Assembly: GCA_025642075.2 (NCBI GenBank)
Contig: JAODUO010000883.1
Span: forward strand, 251,821 to 315,820
Reading direction: 5' to 3'
From: Ridgeia piscesae
Lineage: Eukaryota > Annelida > Polychaeta > Sabellida > Siboglinidae
DNA: 64,000 bases
Shown piece after piece: positions 14,101-47,422 of this stretch. Positions within the stretch are counted from its first letter, which is position 1. Every line of letters begins with the position of its first letter. The notes beneath the pieces were generated by a model. The model did no database searches, was not told the origin of the DNA, and saw nothing but the letters and a program-made list of their open reading frames with translations. The position numbers were made by a program, and so were the translations under genes.

Positions 14101-17100
14101 CCTCACTGTGTGTTGTAGTTTGGTCAGGTGGAGAGTTGATGAGATAAACAGTGCTGCCCCTCACTGTGTGTTGTAGTTTGGTCAGGTGGAGAGTTGATGA
14201 GATAAACAGTGCTGCCCTCACTGTGTGTTGTAGTTTGGTCAGGTGGAGAGTTGATGAGATAAACAGTGCTGCCCTCACTGTGTGTTGTAGTTTGGTCAGG
14301 TGGAGAGTTGATGAGATCAACAGTGCTGCCCCTCACTGTGTGTTGTAGTTTGGTCAGGTGGAGAGTTGATGAGATCAACAGTGCTGCCCCTCACTGTGTG
14401 TTGTAGTTTGGTCAGGTGGAGAGTTGATGAGATCAACAGTGCTGCCCCTCACTGTGTGTTGTAGTTTGGTCAGGTGGAGAGTTGATGAGATAAACAGTGC
14501 TGCCCCTCACTGTGTGTTGTAGTTTGGTCAGGTGGAGAGTTGATGAGATAAACAGTGCTGCCCCTCACTGTGTGTTGTAGTTTGGTCAAGTGGAGAGTTG
14601 ATGAGATAAACAGTGCTGCCCCTCACTGTGTGTTGTAGTTTGGTCAGGTGGAGAGTTGATGAGATAAACAGTGCTGCCCCTCACTGTGTGTTGTAGTTTG
14701 GTCAGGTGGAGAGTTGATGAGATAAACAGTGCTGCCCCTCACTGTGTGTTGTAGTTTGGTCAGGTGGAGAGTTGATGAGATAAACAGTGCTGCCCCTCAC
14801 TGTGTGTTGTAGTTTGGTCAGGTGGAGAGTTGATGAGATAAACAGTGCTGCCCCTCACTGTGTGTTGTAGTTTGGTCAGGTGGAGAGTTGATGAGATAAA
14901 CAGTGCTGCCCCTCACTGTGTGTTGTAGTTTGGTCAGGTGGAGAGTTGATGAGATAAACAGTGCTGCCCCTCACTGTGTGTTGTAGTTTGGTCAGGTGGA
15001 GAGTTGAAGAGATAAACAGTGCTGCCCTCACTGTGTGTTGTAGTTTGGTCAGGTGGAGAGTTGATGAGATAAACAGTGCTGCCCCTCACTGTGTGTTGTA
15101 GTTTGGTCAGGTGGAGAGTTGATGAGATAAACAGTGCTGCCCTCACTGTGTGTTGTAGTTTGGTCAGGTGGAGAGTTGATGAGATAAACAGTGCTGCCCC
15201 CCACTGTGTGTTGTAGTTTGGTCAGGTAGAGAGTTGATGAGATAAACAGTGCTGCCCTCACTGTGTGTTGTAGTTTGGTCAGGTGGAGAGTTGATGAGAT
15301 AAACAGTGCTGCCCCCACTGTGTGTTGTAGTTTGGTCAGGTGGAGAGTTGATGAGATAAACAGTGCTGCCCTCACTGTGTGTTGTAGTTTGGTCAGGTGG
15401 AGAGTTGATGAGATAAACAGTGCTGCCCCTCACTGTGTGTTGTAGTTTGGTCAGGTAGAGAGTTGATGAGATAAACAGTGCTGCCCCTCACTGTGTGTTG
15501 TAGTTTGGTCAGGTGTAGAGTTGATGAGATAAACAGTGCTGCCCTCACTGTGTGTTGTAGTTTGGTCAGGTGGAGAGTTGATGAGATAAACAGTGCTGCC
15601 CTCACTGTGTGTTGTAGTTTGGTCAGGTGGAGAGTTGATGAGATAAACAGTGCTGCCCCTCACTGTGTGTTGTAGTTTGGTCAGGTGGAGAGTTGATGAG
15701 ATAAACAGTGCTGCCCCTCACTGTGTGTTGTAGTTTGGTCAGGTGGAGAGTTGATGAGATAAACAGTGCTCCCCCTCACTGTGTGTTGTAGTTTGGTCAG
15801 GTGGAGAGTTGATGAGATAAACAGTGCTGCCCCTCACTGTGTGTTGTAGTTTGGTCAGGTGGAGAGTTGATGAGATAAACAGTGCTGCCCTCACTGTGTG
15901 TTGTAGTTTGGTCAGGTGGAGAGTTGATGAGATAAACAGTGCTGCCCTCACTGTGTGTTGTAGTTTGGTCAGGTGGAGAGTTGATGAGATAAACAGTGCT
16001 GCCCCTCACTGTGTGTTGTAGTTTGGTCAGGTGGAGAGTTGATGAGATAAACAGTGCTGCCCCTCACTGTGTGTTGTAGTTTGGTCAGGTGGAGAGTTGA
16101 TGAGATAAACAGTGCTGCCCCTCACTGTGTGTTGTAGTTTGGTCAGGTGGAGAGTTGATGAGATAAACAGTGCTGCCCTCACTGTGTGTTGTAGTTTGGT
16201 CAGGTGGAGAGTTGATGAGATAAACAGTGCTGCCCTCACTGTGTGTTGTAGTTTGGTCAGGTGGAGAGTTGATGAGATAAACAGTGCTGCCCTCACTGTG
16301 TGTTGTAGTTTGGTCAGGTGGAGAGTTGATGAGATAAACAGTGCTGCCCCTCACTGTGTGTTGTAGTTTGGTCAGGTGGAGAGTTGATGAGATAAACAGT
16401 GCTGCCCTCACTGTGTGTTGTAGTTTGGTCAGGTGGAGAGTTGATGAGATAAACAGTGCTGCCCTCACTGTGTGTTGTAGTTTGGTCAGGTGGAGAGTTG
16501 ATGAGATAAAAAAGTGCTGCCCTCACTGTGTGTTGTAGTTTTGTCAGGGGGTAGAGTTGATGAGATAAACAGTGCTGCCCCTCACTGTGTGTTGTAGTTT
16601 GGTCAGGTGGAGAGCATTGCGTCTGGCATCATAGACGAGTACCCTGACTACCTGCGACCCCGCCGTAAGATGTTCACCCTCTTCCTGTGCTCTGTCATGT
16701 TCTTCATGGGCATGCCGCTAGTCACTGAGGTAAGATGTTGTCTACGCTTTGACAAGAACCTGTCTTGATAAAGGTAACAGGGAGATCACACTTCATGACA
16801 TGAACCCAGCTGTCGGCTCTGTCAACTTACAACCCTGCATTAGCTATGGTTTTAATGGGGAACCAGTAAAATAAATAAAGGCTAAGTTCTTACATGGACT
16901 GTGTTGGTAGCATTCACCCATGCTGCAATTAATGCATAAAGGCTATTCATACACAAATATCCCCACTGTCTGTAGCCAGGTACTCACTCATACAGCTGAG
17001 TGACCTGCAGCAATGTAGAGTGAACAAACTTGTGCAAAGTTTGACATGGCATACAGGACTTGGATCCAGGCTCTCTTAGCTGAGAGTCCAAAGTTCTAGC

Positions 17101-20100
17101 CACTGTGCCACTGATGCTGGTTTCACCATGCATGACCACGGTAGTATTTACTCATCAAACAATTAAGACATTTGACAGTTTTGGCTACCATTTTTACGTG
17201 CACAATCTACATGGAAGAAACCACCTTTCTGGTACATGCTTCCTAGATGAGTGGACAGAAATCCCTGACACAGACATGATGTCAACCACATAGTTGACTC
17301 TCCTACCAGCAGAGCTCATGTCAAACCCCAACCTTTGTCCAAAATATTTGTGTGTAAGGAAAACAAATCAAACCAGTACTCTGCCACAATCACTGAGAAT
17401 TCATTCATAGATTTTAAAGGTGGAATCTGTACTTTAAATGAGTTGACCCTTTTCTCTCAATGAAATAGTCCTGTATCATGTGCTGTTGTTGCAGGGAGGG
17501 ATGTACATGGTGACTCTCATTGACTGGTACATCCTCCTCTTCTCCTTCACCATTGTCTGTCTTTCCGAGATCATCGCCATCGTCTATGTCTACGGTGAGT
17601 AGCTGTAATGTACACTAGAGCTCCTAGAAGTTGTACACTAGAACTCCTAGAAGTTGTACACTAGAACTCCTAGAAGTTGTACACTAGAACTCCTACAAGT
17701 TGTACACTAGAACTCCTAGAAGTTGTACACTAGAATCCCTGAAGTTGTACACTAGATCCCAGAAGTTGTACACTAGAGCTCCTAGAAGTTGTAAAAAACC
17801 CCAGAATTCCCCCCTAGAAGTTGTACACTAGAACTCCTAGAAGTCGTACACTAGAACTCCTAGAAGTTGTACACAAGAGCTCCTAGAAGTTGTACACTAG
17901 AGCTCCTAGAAGTTGTACAGTAGAACTCCTAGAAGTTGAACACTAGAGCTCCTTAGAAGTTGTACACTAGAACTCCTAGAAGTTGAACACTAGAGCTCCT
18001 AGAAGTTGTACACTAGAACTCCTAGAAGTTGAACACTAGAGCTCTTAGAAGTTTTACGCTAGAGCTCCTAGAAGATGACCACTAGAGCTCCTAGAAGTTG
18101 TACACTAGAACTCCTAGAAGTTGTACACAAGAGCTCCTAGAAGTTGTACAATAGAGCTCCTAGAAGTTGTACACTAGAGCTCCTAGAAGTTGTACACTAG
18201 AACTCCTAGAAGTTGTACACTAAAGCTCCTAGAAGTTGTACATGAGAACTAGAAGTTGTACACTAGAATTCCTAGAAGTTGTACACTAGAGCTCCTAGAA
18301 GTTGTACACTACACTTTTGGAAACTGCTGCACTTTCAAAATGGTTCCAGTTTGTTTTAAATCTGTGTTAAACTAATTCTATAAAGCAGTTACCCCTCTGC
18401 TTCAAAATGTGACTGCAAGTAGTTGCAGGTTTAAAATGTCAATAAATTACCTTCATATTAGCCACTGACAACGACAGAGAAGTAGTCACAGCACTTTATC
18501 TCACACATTTACGTATAATCAGGCCATATTGTGGTACTTGTTCGTCTGTCACCAGGGATATGTGCAGAGACTGTTCACTGTTGTCTTCTTGGTGGCAGGT
18601 TATGAGAAGTTTGCCCACGACATGGAGATGATGCTGGGGAAGAAACCCAGCCTCTACTACATGGTGTCCTGGAGGGCTGTCACCCCCCTGTCTCTTGTGG
18701 TAGGTTAACTGTCACCCCCGTCTCTCGTGGTAGGTTCACTGTCACCCCCCCTGTCTCTCGTGGTAGGTTCACTGTCACCCCCTGTCTCTCGTGGTAGGTT
18801 CACTGTCACCCCCCCTGTCTCTCGTGGTAGGTTCACTGTCACCCCCCCTGTCTCTCGTGGTAGGTTCACCCCCACAGGGCTTTATGTGCGATAACGTTTT
18901 TGCCAGTCACGCATGTTTTGGTCGACACATGTCAACTCACACACACACGAGCCAGTTGAGATGTGTATTAGGACCTGAAATAAACTACAAATATATGTGA
19001 CATCCATTCCTAATTGGTTTACCCGTCCACCCCCCATCCTGTGATATATATATATACAAGTCCAAAATGGGTTTTACCCGTCCAAATGATGTGTGGGCAG
19101 GCCTCTACATAAAGCTATGATCCCCCATTTCTTGTGGAGGGTCCACCCCCGTGATTTACAGATTTGGTAAAACTAATTCCGACGATCCAGTTTTCAATTT
19201 GCATTTACCATAAAACGTAAATAATTCTAGCAGCGATGTATTTGGAGTGCTTTTCGACATTCTGTGTTTATAACGCTATATGGTTATTGTAATTATTATG
19301 CACTTATTGTTCTGTCATTTCTGGGTAAAAATGTGAAATCATCACAGAAACACATGTAAACATATTGCACATAAAGATGTACATTTTGGAAATTGTTTAC
19401 ATTAATTCATGGACAGTTTGTCTGTCGACTTTAATAAAACTATATACAAAATATTGAACAAACAAATGAGCTTGTTATAGTCAATTTTAAGCAGGTTTGT
19501 TTGTTCACAAATTCAGCTTAAAAAGAAACTACCAGGTAGTGAAGAAATGGCATCTCGGAGTCACCTTTAACATAACCACATGTCACCGTCTCCGTCTCCC
19601 ACAGGTTGTCATCATCCTCCTGGGCGCCTGCTATGTGCCTCCCTACTACGGGAGCTACACATTCCCCACCTACGCCAAGACGATTGGGTGGTTCCTGGCC
19701 TTTGGTCCTGTCTCTCTCATCCCTCTCACCATGCTGTGGCAGTTCTGTCGCAGAGTCGGCAGTGTCCAGGTGGGTGCCGTATACATGTCAACTTGACAGC
19801 AGGGAATAGTTATGACATGTGTTAGTGTTGTTTATTAATTTACATGTGCTCGAACATGTTGATGTAATTGTTATTAAATATTTAGAATATTTTTAATAAT
19901 ATTCTGTAACGTTTTTTTGTTAGGGTTATGGAAATTTTATACTAGTTATTACTTTATATTATTACCAGGTAGTTAATTATATTTCACTTTTTTCCTTTGG
20001 AAATATTTTATTGTAATCCCAGTGAACTGCAAGTTGTGTAGTGTTTTATAATTCCTATATAATAACTAAATATTATTAATCATTGGGAAAACTCATACCT

Positions 20101-20889
20101 CTTCACTGGAGCCTGGTGGTTACAAACACGTTACAATCCTGGACTTTGGGTTGAGAGTTAAAAACGTGCCCTGACAGTGGAGTGAGAACTCCTGGTGTGT
20201 GTCGATACCACACATTATTATAACTGAATGTGTTTGAAATGATATGCATTAACACCACAATAAGTGTAAATTAAGTCAAATTTATGATGAAAAGTGCTAA
20301 CAGTTTAACGAAAATACGAGTGTCTTGACAGCAGGACATGTTGAGTTGCCGTCTGTCACCAAGTGAGACCCTGAATGCTTTCTGACATACACACGACACA
20401 CGACACCTGTTTCAGACCCTGAAGGACATGATTGATGACCCGGACACTCGGCGGGAAGTGGCTGCACGGATGACCAGCCCCACAATGGACTGGGGCCCCG
20501 CCCTGCCCGAGAACTTCCGCAAGTACTCAGTCGATCGCAACCTTCACACCGCCGTTGCCAACGTCGAGCTCGGTGACGATGACGTCTTTGGCGGTGGCAC
20601 CGAGCTGGCTGACCTACGACACGGCGACCCCGATGAGAAGGTTCACCTAGTGCACTTCAAGGACAAGGTCGATGTGGAGGGTGAACAAGGTCAAGGTGAT
20701 ACCAGCACAAAGGAGCAAGGTCAAGGTGATGCCAGCACAAAGGAGCAAGGTCAAGGTGACGCCAGCACAAAGGAGCAAGGTCAAGGTGATGTTGGGGGAA
20801 AGGAGAAAGGTCAAGGTGATGCAAAGGGTGAAGGTCAGGGAGACAAGGATGCTGTGCGGACTGCGAAGACAGGAGAAGGGGACAAATAG
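2081..20889 (+). CDS. SLC6-family sodium/chloride-dependent amino-acid transporter (5' partial, glycine-transporter-like), 12 exons
   Basis: This is a plasma-membrane Na+/Cl- symporter for a small amino acid or related substrate. The exons are 2081-2245, 3435-3528, 6180-6312, 6909-7043, 9082-9185, 9811-9935, 11026-11138, 16598-16729, 17495-17594, 18599-18699, 19605-19769 and 20416-20889. All have GT-AG borders and compatible phases, giving about 612 residues from TM3 to the stop. TM3 carries the conserved NTYYNV. The EL2 cysteine pair is in [13 protein letters not shown], followed by three N-glycosylation sequons (NKS, NNS, NST). TM6 ends in SSYNKF, TM7 starts RDAW with GNALTS, TM8 has GLDS (Na2 site) and TM9-10 carry LVTEGGMY. 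A DWGPAL motif follows TM12, as in glycine transporters. The TM6 segment usually QIFF is QALA here, which is unusual. The tail has about 120 residues with EQGQGD repeats. TM1-2 are outside the window. Family assignment is firm; the substrate is inferred. Confidence 0.93.
2329..2400 (+). mobile_element. tRNA-derived SINE head
   Basis: The segment resembles a tRNA. An A-box-like TGGCGCAGTGGG is followed about 35 bases later by a B-box-like GTGTTCAGACCC. It lies in the intron after the TM3 exon. The body and 3' tail are not delimited. A decayed SINE is more likely than a functional tRNA because the acceptor stem does not close. Confidence 0.5.
2401..3434. other. Intron, no gene recognised
   Basis: This is SLC6 intron sequence with no additional exon. 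A perfect palindrome TTGCCATGGCAA at 2791-2802 matches the core of an RFX X-box. It is noted for completeness; there is no positional evidence that it is used. Confidence 0.4.
3690..6215 (+). repeat. 71-bp tandem array duplicating the acceptor of the EL2/TM4 exon (about 33 copies)
   Basis: Each 71-bp unit holds TTGTGTCTGTAG followed by the first ~37 bases of the true exon at 6180, coding [11 protein letters not shown]. The real exon continues from the last unit. Units from 3838 on are 90% or more alike. Two more at about 3690-3835 are strongly diverged and look like decayed older copies, giving an age gradient away from the exon. The unit length is not a multiple of three, so extra units would shift frame. 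Confidence 0.92.
6825..7043 (+). other. SLC6 TM5 exon and its upstream acceptor region
   Basis: The exon proper is 6909-7043 after TTCCAG, 45 codons, phase 0 at both ends. It encodes TM5 and the start of EL3 (residues [12 protein letters not shown] through KLANLQ). An open frame extends upstream of the acceptor to 6825 but lacks family similarity, so the exon start is set by the splice site. Confidence 0.85.
7462..7895 (+). pseudogene. 3' remnant of an RTE/CR1-type non-LTR retrotransposon
   Basis: The translation [10 protein letters not shown], then [14 protein letters not shown], then [10 protein letters not shown] is the typical C-terminal end of a non-LTR reverse transcriptase ORF (conserved Y-G-x-E-T-W, W-x-G-H-V-x-R and R-G-R-P elements). 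At least two frameshifts separate these blocks. The remnant ends in a short ATGATGATGACGAATGAAT tail. It is 5' truncated, lies in SLC6 intron sequence and is non-functional. Confidence 0.85.
7900..9081. other. Intron between TM5 and TM6 exons, no gene recognised
   Basis: The sequence is AT-rich without coding similarity. Open frames of 60-75 codons on either strand show no recognisable motif and no splice context. Confidence 0.5.
10809..10870 (+). repeat. Displaced partial copy of the TM7 exon donor region
   Basis: The segment reading GTGACAGTGAGTGGTGAAGG and then CTTGTGGGGTCAGATCA closely matches 9922-9975. That stretch comprises the end of the exon at 9811-9935, its donor and the following intron bases. 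A second, weaker echo, GTGACAGTGAGCTGTGACG, follows at about 10879. The copies sit about 880 bp into the intron. Confidence 0.65.
11650..11995 (-). pseudogene. C-terminal fragment of a CR1/L2-like non-LTR retrotransposon
   Basis: The reverse strand from 11990 reads [20 protein letters not shown] and then [13 protein letters not shown]. This matches the well-known C-terminal motif of CR1/L2-type ORF2 (Y-E-x-R-L ... L-x-x-R-R-x-R-G-D-L-I-x-x-F-K-I-x-x-G). Several in-frame stops follow, then a recognisable NNWNKL block. It is a dead remnant inside an SLC6 intron. Confidence 0.85.
12190..12396 (-). mobile_element. tRNA-derived SINE (copy 1 of a shared family)
   Basis: On the minus strand from about 12393 the head reads GCAGTGGCTCAGGGGTAGAG (A box) and then CCAGGTTCGAATCAC (B box close to GGTTCGANTC). 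The body ends near 12190. A related copy lies at 16895-17118 in the same orientation. Both contain the phrase TGCAATTAATGCA with a following AAAGGCT. Confidence 0.8.
12404..16603 (+). repeat. 57/58-bp tandem array duplicating the acceptor of the TM8 exon (about 73 copies)
   Basis: The array is about 4.2 kb. Each unit contains CTGTGTGTTGTAG, the acceptor, followed by TTTGGTCAGGTGGAGAG, the first 17 bases of the genuine exon at 16598. The unit is 57 or 58 bp, depending on a run of three or four C. Identity is very high, with scattered single changes (for example ATCAAC for ATAAAC in three adjacent units near 14315-14435). The final copy runs into the exon encoding [16 protein letters not shown]. 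Confidence 0.95.
16895..17118 (-). mobile_element. tRNA-derived SINE (copy 2)
   Basis: This is the same family and orientation as the copy at 12190-12396. The head on the minus strand reads GTGGCACAGTGGCTAGAAC, with a decayed B box around CTGGATCCAAGTCC. The body shares TGCAATTAATGCA and GTAGCCAGGT. The two copies flank the 4.2-kb array on both sides. Confidence 0.75.
17607..18310 (+). repeat. 23-bp minisatellite immediately after the TM10 exon donor (about 30 copies)
   Basis: The unit CTCCTAGAAGTTGTACACTA plus three bases is repeated with moderate variation. It starts 13 bases after the donor of the exon ending at 17594. Unlike the other arrays it does not include the GT donor or exon bases. 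A damaged stretch at 17790-17815 contains a C-rich interruption. Confidence 0.9.
18679..18866 (+). repeat. ~33-bp array duplicating an SLC6 donor junction (about 6 copies)
   Basis: Each unit contains CTGTCACCCCCCTGTCTC, then TTGTG or TCGTG, then GTAGGTT. These are the last ~20 exon bases (residues VTPLSLV) plus the donor. The first copy is the true exon end at 18699. Units differ mainly in the length of the C run. Confidence 0.88.
18875..19119 (+). mobile_element. hAT-like MITE, copy A
   Basis: The element starts CAGGGCTTTATGTG and ends CATAAAGCTATG, and is flanked by similar 8-bp sequences CACCCCCA and ATCCCCCA (six of eight matching). Internally it carries GCCAGTCACGCATGTTTTGG and several TTTACCCGTCC phrases shared with copies at 45238 and 49853. 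It inserted right at the edge of the donor array. Confidence 0.75.
20680..20835 (+). repeat. 30-bp coding minisatellite in the SLC6 C-terminal tail
   Basis: The unit encodes [10 protein letters not shown] and is present about four to five times, the last ones diverging (EKGQGD, EGQGD). It is in frame within the final exon and yields a hydrophilic, charged cytosolic tail of low complexity. Confidence 0.85.
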
Positions 20890-22875
20890 ACTGTGTTTAT
20901 TGGTAAATATCACGTACATTGCTCTGGTCAGTCTAGTGGACAGGAGTGACCAGTGCTTACTGGCAGCTGTGGTAGGCTGGATGGTCAACAGATGCGAGCT
21001 TTGACTGTCGTCTGCTTTCTCGTCACTTTGTTGATGTACACGGTGCTTAAGATAAATGATATTACACCTCATGAGGAGACAGCACAGCCTTGTGACAGGG
21101 CTGTGAGACTGCTGGTAACACATGGGTGACAGTTTAGCTTTTATTAGACACATTCTCCCGTCTCTACCCAAAACACAGCAGCTGTGGTTATGAAATCCGC
21201 TGTGTGCGGTCAAGGCGGTTTCAAATTGTCATTAATTACCTTGTGATGGAAAAACTCATCTTTATTGTTACATACGCAATGGCAAAGAAATGTGTGTTTT
21301 ATTATTAAGTTGAATGACAATACAAATGCTGCTGTGAATTTGATCAAATACTAGATCCGTACAGTTTTATTTCAACATTCATGGCATAGGTCTTAGGTGA
21401 TGGGAAGAAAAAAAGACTTGATAAGTTTGATTTGCGGATAGTCATGGTGAGGAATAGATGTGGTATGATATTAACTTGGCATTCTTTCAAACATGTATCC
21501 GTGTCTTTGCAAACGATGTAGGTAGAATTGTGACACCTCGTGATATCACTATTTTAATTGTGTAATGTTTAAAGCTGCTTGTTTTACCTGCGTGGTGCAA
21601 GAGCACAGTCACAAGGTGGCCGTGATGGGGTTATGTCTTTTAAAAACTACATAATGTGTCGACTGTTTTATCTGAGAAATCAGTATTTCCACATTAGTTG
21701 CCTCGTCAGACTTGGTTAGCAAGTCTTGTGTAGTTAGCTAGTTATGTAGTTAGTTAGTTCTCCAATGCTTGCACAAGTAAGCCACATATCAAGAGGCACA
21801 CTGTGTTCCTAATGCACACTTTGATTATAGATATAAGTACTTGTTTGTAGCGAAAACGTGATTTATAGACTGTGTTTGATACATGTGTACAACTTGGTCT
21901 CTGCCGTTGTCTGTGGGGTCACAGGTCAGCACAGTCAGCAGTGTCTCCCAGTTGCATCCAGTCTTTCTAGATCTTGTGAAGTCATTTAAAAATACCAGCA
22001 GGTCGACACAGACAGATTTTGACATGCATTTTGATCATGGGTAATATTGAGATATCTGACCATGTCCCATGATTGTAATGAATTTGTTCTTTAAACATTT
22101 CTTGTACAAGCATACTGCCTATCCCATCAGCAAGTGCAGTTTCAGTCTATAGTAATGTATGAAATGCTTGTGAATGTGTTGTGCGACTATTGTGGCCGTG
22201 TTGACTCTGTCACCGACACTGATGCCCAAGTCTTGCGAGATGTTAACTATGTCTTGGTTTTAAGTCTGCTCATATTTTGCTTGTAGTGATAACTATACAA
22301 ATGTAGTTGTAGTGAGATTTTATGACTCACTAAATGCACAAGGTTCCATTGTGTAGGGGGACGTTTATATTCATAATCTGAGCCAACAACATTTTACCAA
22401 GGCAACACATTTTTACCTACGGTCAGTCTGGAATTGTTACCATAACTGCTTCATGCCGACTTATAATAGCAGTAACTTATTTTGTAACCATCATATTTTC
22501 TATGCGAGTGTAAGTAATAATGAAGTAACTGTAACTAATCAACACCTACTTCTGTTGTATTTGGATCAGGTAAATTTTTATTTGTGACCTTAACTTTGAT
22601 TGTGGATGTTATTTAACATCCAGTGCAATACGAGGCAGGATCAATTCATTTTATGTCTGGTACACATAAGTAGTTCTGAAGATAGTGTCGTTTTACGAGT
22701 TGTTTCACCTGCAATACTGACACCTGTCCATCGGTCAGTATATTTTCACAACCGGCAGTGCGTAACTGTCGTCACTCAATGATGGCAGCTGTATGTGTTA
22801 CACTGCCCTCTCTGTCAAGTCTATTTTTGCTAGTGTGCTGTACATTGAATAGTTGAGTATTGTCTAAATAATAAA
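20890..22875 (+). other. Probable SLC6 3' UTR ending at an AATAAA signal
   Basis: About 2 kb follows the stop codon without another coding region. AATAAA at 22870-22875 is the clearest plus-strand polyadenylation signal before the opposing KIFAP3 gene. The segment 22585-22825 belongs to a dispersed repeat that also occurs at 33760-34005. The length of the UTR is inferred only. Confidence 0.5.
22585..22825 (+). repeat. Dispersed repeat, copy 1
   Basis: Alignable over about 240 bp with 33760-34005. Both share GATTGTGGATGTTATT, CAGTGCAATA, TTCATTTTA and CTGGTACAC in the same order and orientation. No terminal repeats were found and the element class is unknown. Confidence 0.7.
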
Positions 22876-22892
22876 CGGACGTAAAGAGCAGT

Positions 22893-22955
22893 GGTGTGTG
22901 TGGTGTGGCGTGGCGTGGCGTGGCGTGGCGTGGCGTGGCGTGGCGTGGCGTGGTG
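22893..22955. repeat. (TGGCG)n pentanucleotide microsatellite
   Basis: About ten uninterrupted TGGCG units lie just downstream of the SLC6 polyadenylation signal, in the short gap between the two convergent genes. Confidence 0.9.
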
Positions 22956-23167
22956 TAGTTTATTAACAAAGTTGTGTCAGTGACCAACCTCACTGGCAGT
23001 ATAGAAAGATTGACTTGGCGTAAATGTTCTGAAAAAGACTAGTTCAATGAGACCTCGTAAGATCCACAAACCACAATATATACCGGGTACATACTAATTG
23101 GTTAACAGAACCCGGCTAAAATGCTGGAAACAACTAGAACTCGAGCATACTTGCACATCAAGGGGAC

Positions 23168-23173
23168 TTTATT
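23168..23173 (-). terminator. Candidate KIFAP3 polyadenylation signal
   Basis: TTTATT on the plus strand is AATAAA on the minus strand, about 900 bases after the KIFAP3 stop. It places the KIFAP3 3' end within about 300 bp of the SLC6 3' end. Assigned by motif and position only. Confidence 0.4.
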
Positions 23174-23527
23174 GAACAGACATACAACACGACACCAACA
23201 TCACCTAGCGTGGACAAATTGCATTTATATATATTTTGAATTGTTTATATACACATTGATAATTAACAGAACATTGAATAACTTAATTGCCTAGGCGAAA
23301 TATCACAGGAAACCCAGACGATGTCTGGAATTTAAGATACAATTTATACTTAATATAGCACACAATAAATACGCCTAATACAGTTTGCAGTAGCTGCTGG
23401 AACATTCTGGCAATATATGCTACTGTCTTATTTCGTCCAGTCTGTAGGTGTGTCACTGAAATAGCAGCTGTCGACTCATGGAATGTTCCATCTTTCAAGA
23501 CATTCATATCGCTAAAAGGTTAAATGT

Positions 23528-23625
23528 GTGTTAACACCGGGGATAACGCAGGAGGCAGACACGTGTGTTAACACCGGGGATAATGCAGGAGGCAGACACG
23601 TGTGTTAACACCGGGTATAACATAA
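23528..23625. repeat. 37-bp tandem repeat, 2.5 copies
   Basis: Units begin GTGTTAACACCGGGGATAAC and end GCAGACACGT. They lie in the presumed KIFAP3 3' UTR. Confidence 0.85.
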
Positions 23626-24078
23626 GACACCTAGGCAGTTGGTGGCATTTGGCACGACCCACACACACCAGAGCATAATCTAACTGGGATTCGCACTGGT
23701 CAGTAACCAATGGCGTCCAGTAGGAACTGCCAATGACACACTCAGTAATATTATTACGCTGTTCACTCTGTCAATGAGATATTTGTATCACGAAGCTTGA
23801 GCAAACCAATTTGGCAATCAAATGTTCACGTCATGAACCAGAATATTACCACTTAGAGTACGTCAAATGTATCTTACAGCATCAGGTTAATTCTGAAACC
23901 GTGTTTGTACGTACCATATATGATAATACATAGATAGGAGAACAATCAGAAAATAGTTTCTGGTATAACAGTAAACTAATAATAATTGTTCTGATGTTGA
24001 TGCCAAATTAACCACCAATCTAGCAGCATAGCTGAACTGGTGTCTTGAGCTTGCTGAGTGACGTTCAGTTAACAAGTT

Positions 24079-46962
<22,884 letters not shown>

Positions 46963-47422
46963 TGCTTAGTAAAACGATTAAATCAAATATTGGGTTTAAT
47001 TGTGGTATTCAGTGAAAAATGCCAATCGCTATAGTTTCAGTGATGTATTTTGTACATCCTAAACCGCTTTCCTCCATTTTGTTTACAGGAATTCCTATAA
47101 CAACGTATCGTCGAGATTTCAATTACACACATATAATATGATTCCAATTATATGTAACCGTATGTACTAAATACTAATGTAAAACTGTCATCTTGTGTTT
47201 TAAAAAGATTGCTTTTGAAAATACATTAATCCAATGAATGCGTCAGATCACGTGACTGTACGGAATTCCGGTTAGGCCTTCGCGCGGGGTTTCCCGTGTT
47301 CGTGTTTGTTTTCTGATGGTAGCTGGCAAGCTGGTTGCTGTGTGTGTGAATGTTTGAAAGTAGTCGCAGTGTTGTAGTTGTGGTTTGTTGATGGAGTGTG
47401 ACTTCCATGTCGACTCTTGAAA
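46963..47422. promoter_or_regulatory. Putative bidirectional promoter between KIFAP3 and NTMT1
   Basis: The two start codons diverge across 460 bp, so both 5' UTRs and promoters must share this interval. Visible motifs are the palindromic E-box TCACGTGA at 47248-47255 and an ETS-like CCGGAAT on the minus strand near 47264-47272. The NTMT1 side is more GC-rich than the surrounding DNA. Transcription start sites are not determinable here. Confidence 0.6.

Noticed and set aside
12404..16603. CRISPR-like array
   Set aside because: Units are contiguous, without unique spacers, in a eukaryotic intron.
20090..20215. Another tRNA-like SINE head (GCCTGGTGGTTACAAACACG)
   Set aside because: A weak A-box resemblance but no B box, so not supported.
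20647..21213. 188-codon minus-strand frame opposite the SLC6 last exon
   Set aside because: Antisense shadow of the EQGQGD coding repeat and 3' UTR, with no family similarity.
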